This document shows, piece by piece, positions 36,791-37,141 of a stretch of DNA of 37,141 nt; position 1 is the stretch's first letter; each line of letters begins with the position of its first letter. The notes beneath the pieces were generated by a model that saw only the letters and a list, made by a program, of their open reading frames with translations, did no database searches and was not told where the DNA came from. Source of the stretch: Paracidovorax cattleyae (GTDB lineage Bacteria > Pseudomonadota > Gammaproteobacteria > Burkholderiales > Burkholderiaceae_C); NCBI RefSeq assembly GCF_900104515.1, contig NZ_FNJL01000042.1, positions 1 through 37,141 of the forward strand, in the 5' to 3' direction. The position numbers were made by a program, and so were the translations under genes.

Positions 36791-37141
36791 TGACCTGCCC
36801 CCTTCAGCCGTGCCAATGTTGAGTTAGCGAGTCCAAGGGTTTGGAGATTACTTGATCTCCGGTTGTTGCACAGCATCGCCAGTGCGCTGGCGATGCTGTG
36901 CGGCGAAACTGGCCGGCGGTATGCGCCCCAGTGAGCTGTGCGGGCGTACTTCGTTGTAGTCCCGCCGCCATCGGGCAATCTCCTGCCTGGCCTGTGGCAG
37001 TGACTCGAACCACTGCTCATTGAGGCACTCATCCCTGAACTTGCCGTTGAAGCTCTCAATGTAGGCGTTCTGCGTCGGGCAGCCTGCGTCGTTGAGCAAG
37101 TGCCGAACGCCCCGGGCCGCCGCCCAGGCCATGAACGCCCG
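36791..37141 (-). mobile_element. IS3-family insertion sequence, 3' end (continues outside)
   Basis: The element's end appears to be TGACCTGCCCCC at 36791-36802, the usual TG...-type terminus of IS3-family elements, preceded by a G-run. It contains the C-terminal part of an orfB transposase on the minus strand, and the rest lies beyond the window. The other inverted repeat and target duplication cannot be seen. Confidence 0.75.
36848..37141 (-). CDS. IS3-family transposase orfB, C-terminal part
   Basis: The visible 97 residues are the end of the IS3 orfB integrase core: GCPTQNAYIESFNGKFRDECLN carries the catalytic Glu of the DDE motif, followed by ARWRRDYNEVRPHSSLGRIPPASFA, the standard C-terminal signature. 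The first catalytic aspartates lie beyond the window edge. The stop is TAA-type at 36848 and the frame is intact. Confidence 0.93.
   Translation of the reverse strand, partial: RAFMAWAAARGVRHLLNDAGCPTQNAYIESFNGKFRDECLNEQWFESLPQARQEIARWRRDYNEVRPHSSLGRIPPASFAAQHRQRTGDAVQQPEIK

Overview
The window is about 37 kb of GC-rich bacterial chromosome. The rpsL-rpsG-fusA-tuf order, a 396-residue EF-Tu, HemJ instead of HemG/HemY, the dispersed intergenic repeats and the overall gene content point to a betaproteobacterium of the Comamonadaceae, most likely Acidovorax or a close relative. The taxon is an inference from gene content, not a database match.

Layout. (1) 1-8712, almost all on the minus strand: the str operon (rpsL, rpsG, fusA, tuf, with tuf cut at its last codon by the window edge), preceded by a D-Ala-D-Ala carboxypeptidase, a small alpha/beta hydrolase, a thioredoxin-like [2Fe-2S] ferredoxin, a VanZ-like membrane protein and hemJ. 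(2) 8795-11841, plus strand: hemB (divergent from hemJ), a CorA-type metal transporter and a class I glutamine amidotransferase. (3) 11902-17061: a MarR regulator with a strong, apparently leaderless promoter, then a complete EmrAB-type tripartite drug pump (NodT-family outer membrane lipoprotein, EmrA-like adaptor, 14-TM DHA2 transporter). (4) 17220-19232: a DMT/EamA exporter divergent from a LysR regulator, with dyads between them. (5) 19294-25767: a dienelactone hydrolase divergent from an SDR, then MarC, CreB, CreC and CreD plus a small overlapping ORF. Two CreB-box-like direct repeats precede creD. (6) 25827-28280, minus strand: a hemerythrin, a secreted three-repeat two-cysteine protein, a CsbD protein and an unusual CysH-like protein. 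(7) 28432-34366: a FecI-type sigma factor, FecR and an STN-containing TonB-dependent siderophore receptor, with a Fur-like palindrome at the front, followed by a PHP-domain lipoprotein. (8) 34591-37141: a less GC-rich accessory islet. It holds a small protein with a caspase-like His/Cys signature, two tandem paralogous membrane-anchored six-cysteine proteins, and the end of an IS3-family element that runs off the window.

The most interesting parts are: the islet at 34591-36681, which has the layout of an effector with duplicated membrane-anchored immunity proteins; a family of three roughly 105-bp intergenic repeats, each just after a stop codon in the orientation of the upstream gene, one of which separates creB from creC; two tandem cre-tag-like elements before creD; and two overlapping, mutually exclusive hairpins in the leader of the TonB receptor gene. 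No rRNA, tRNA or CRISPR array was seen, and no stretch longer than 300 bases lacks a gene.
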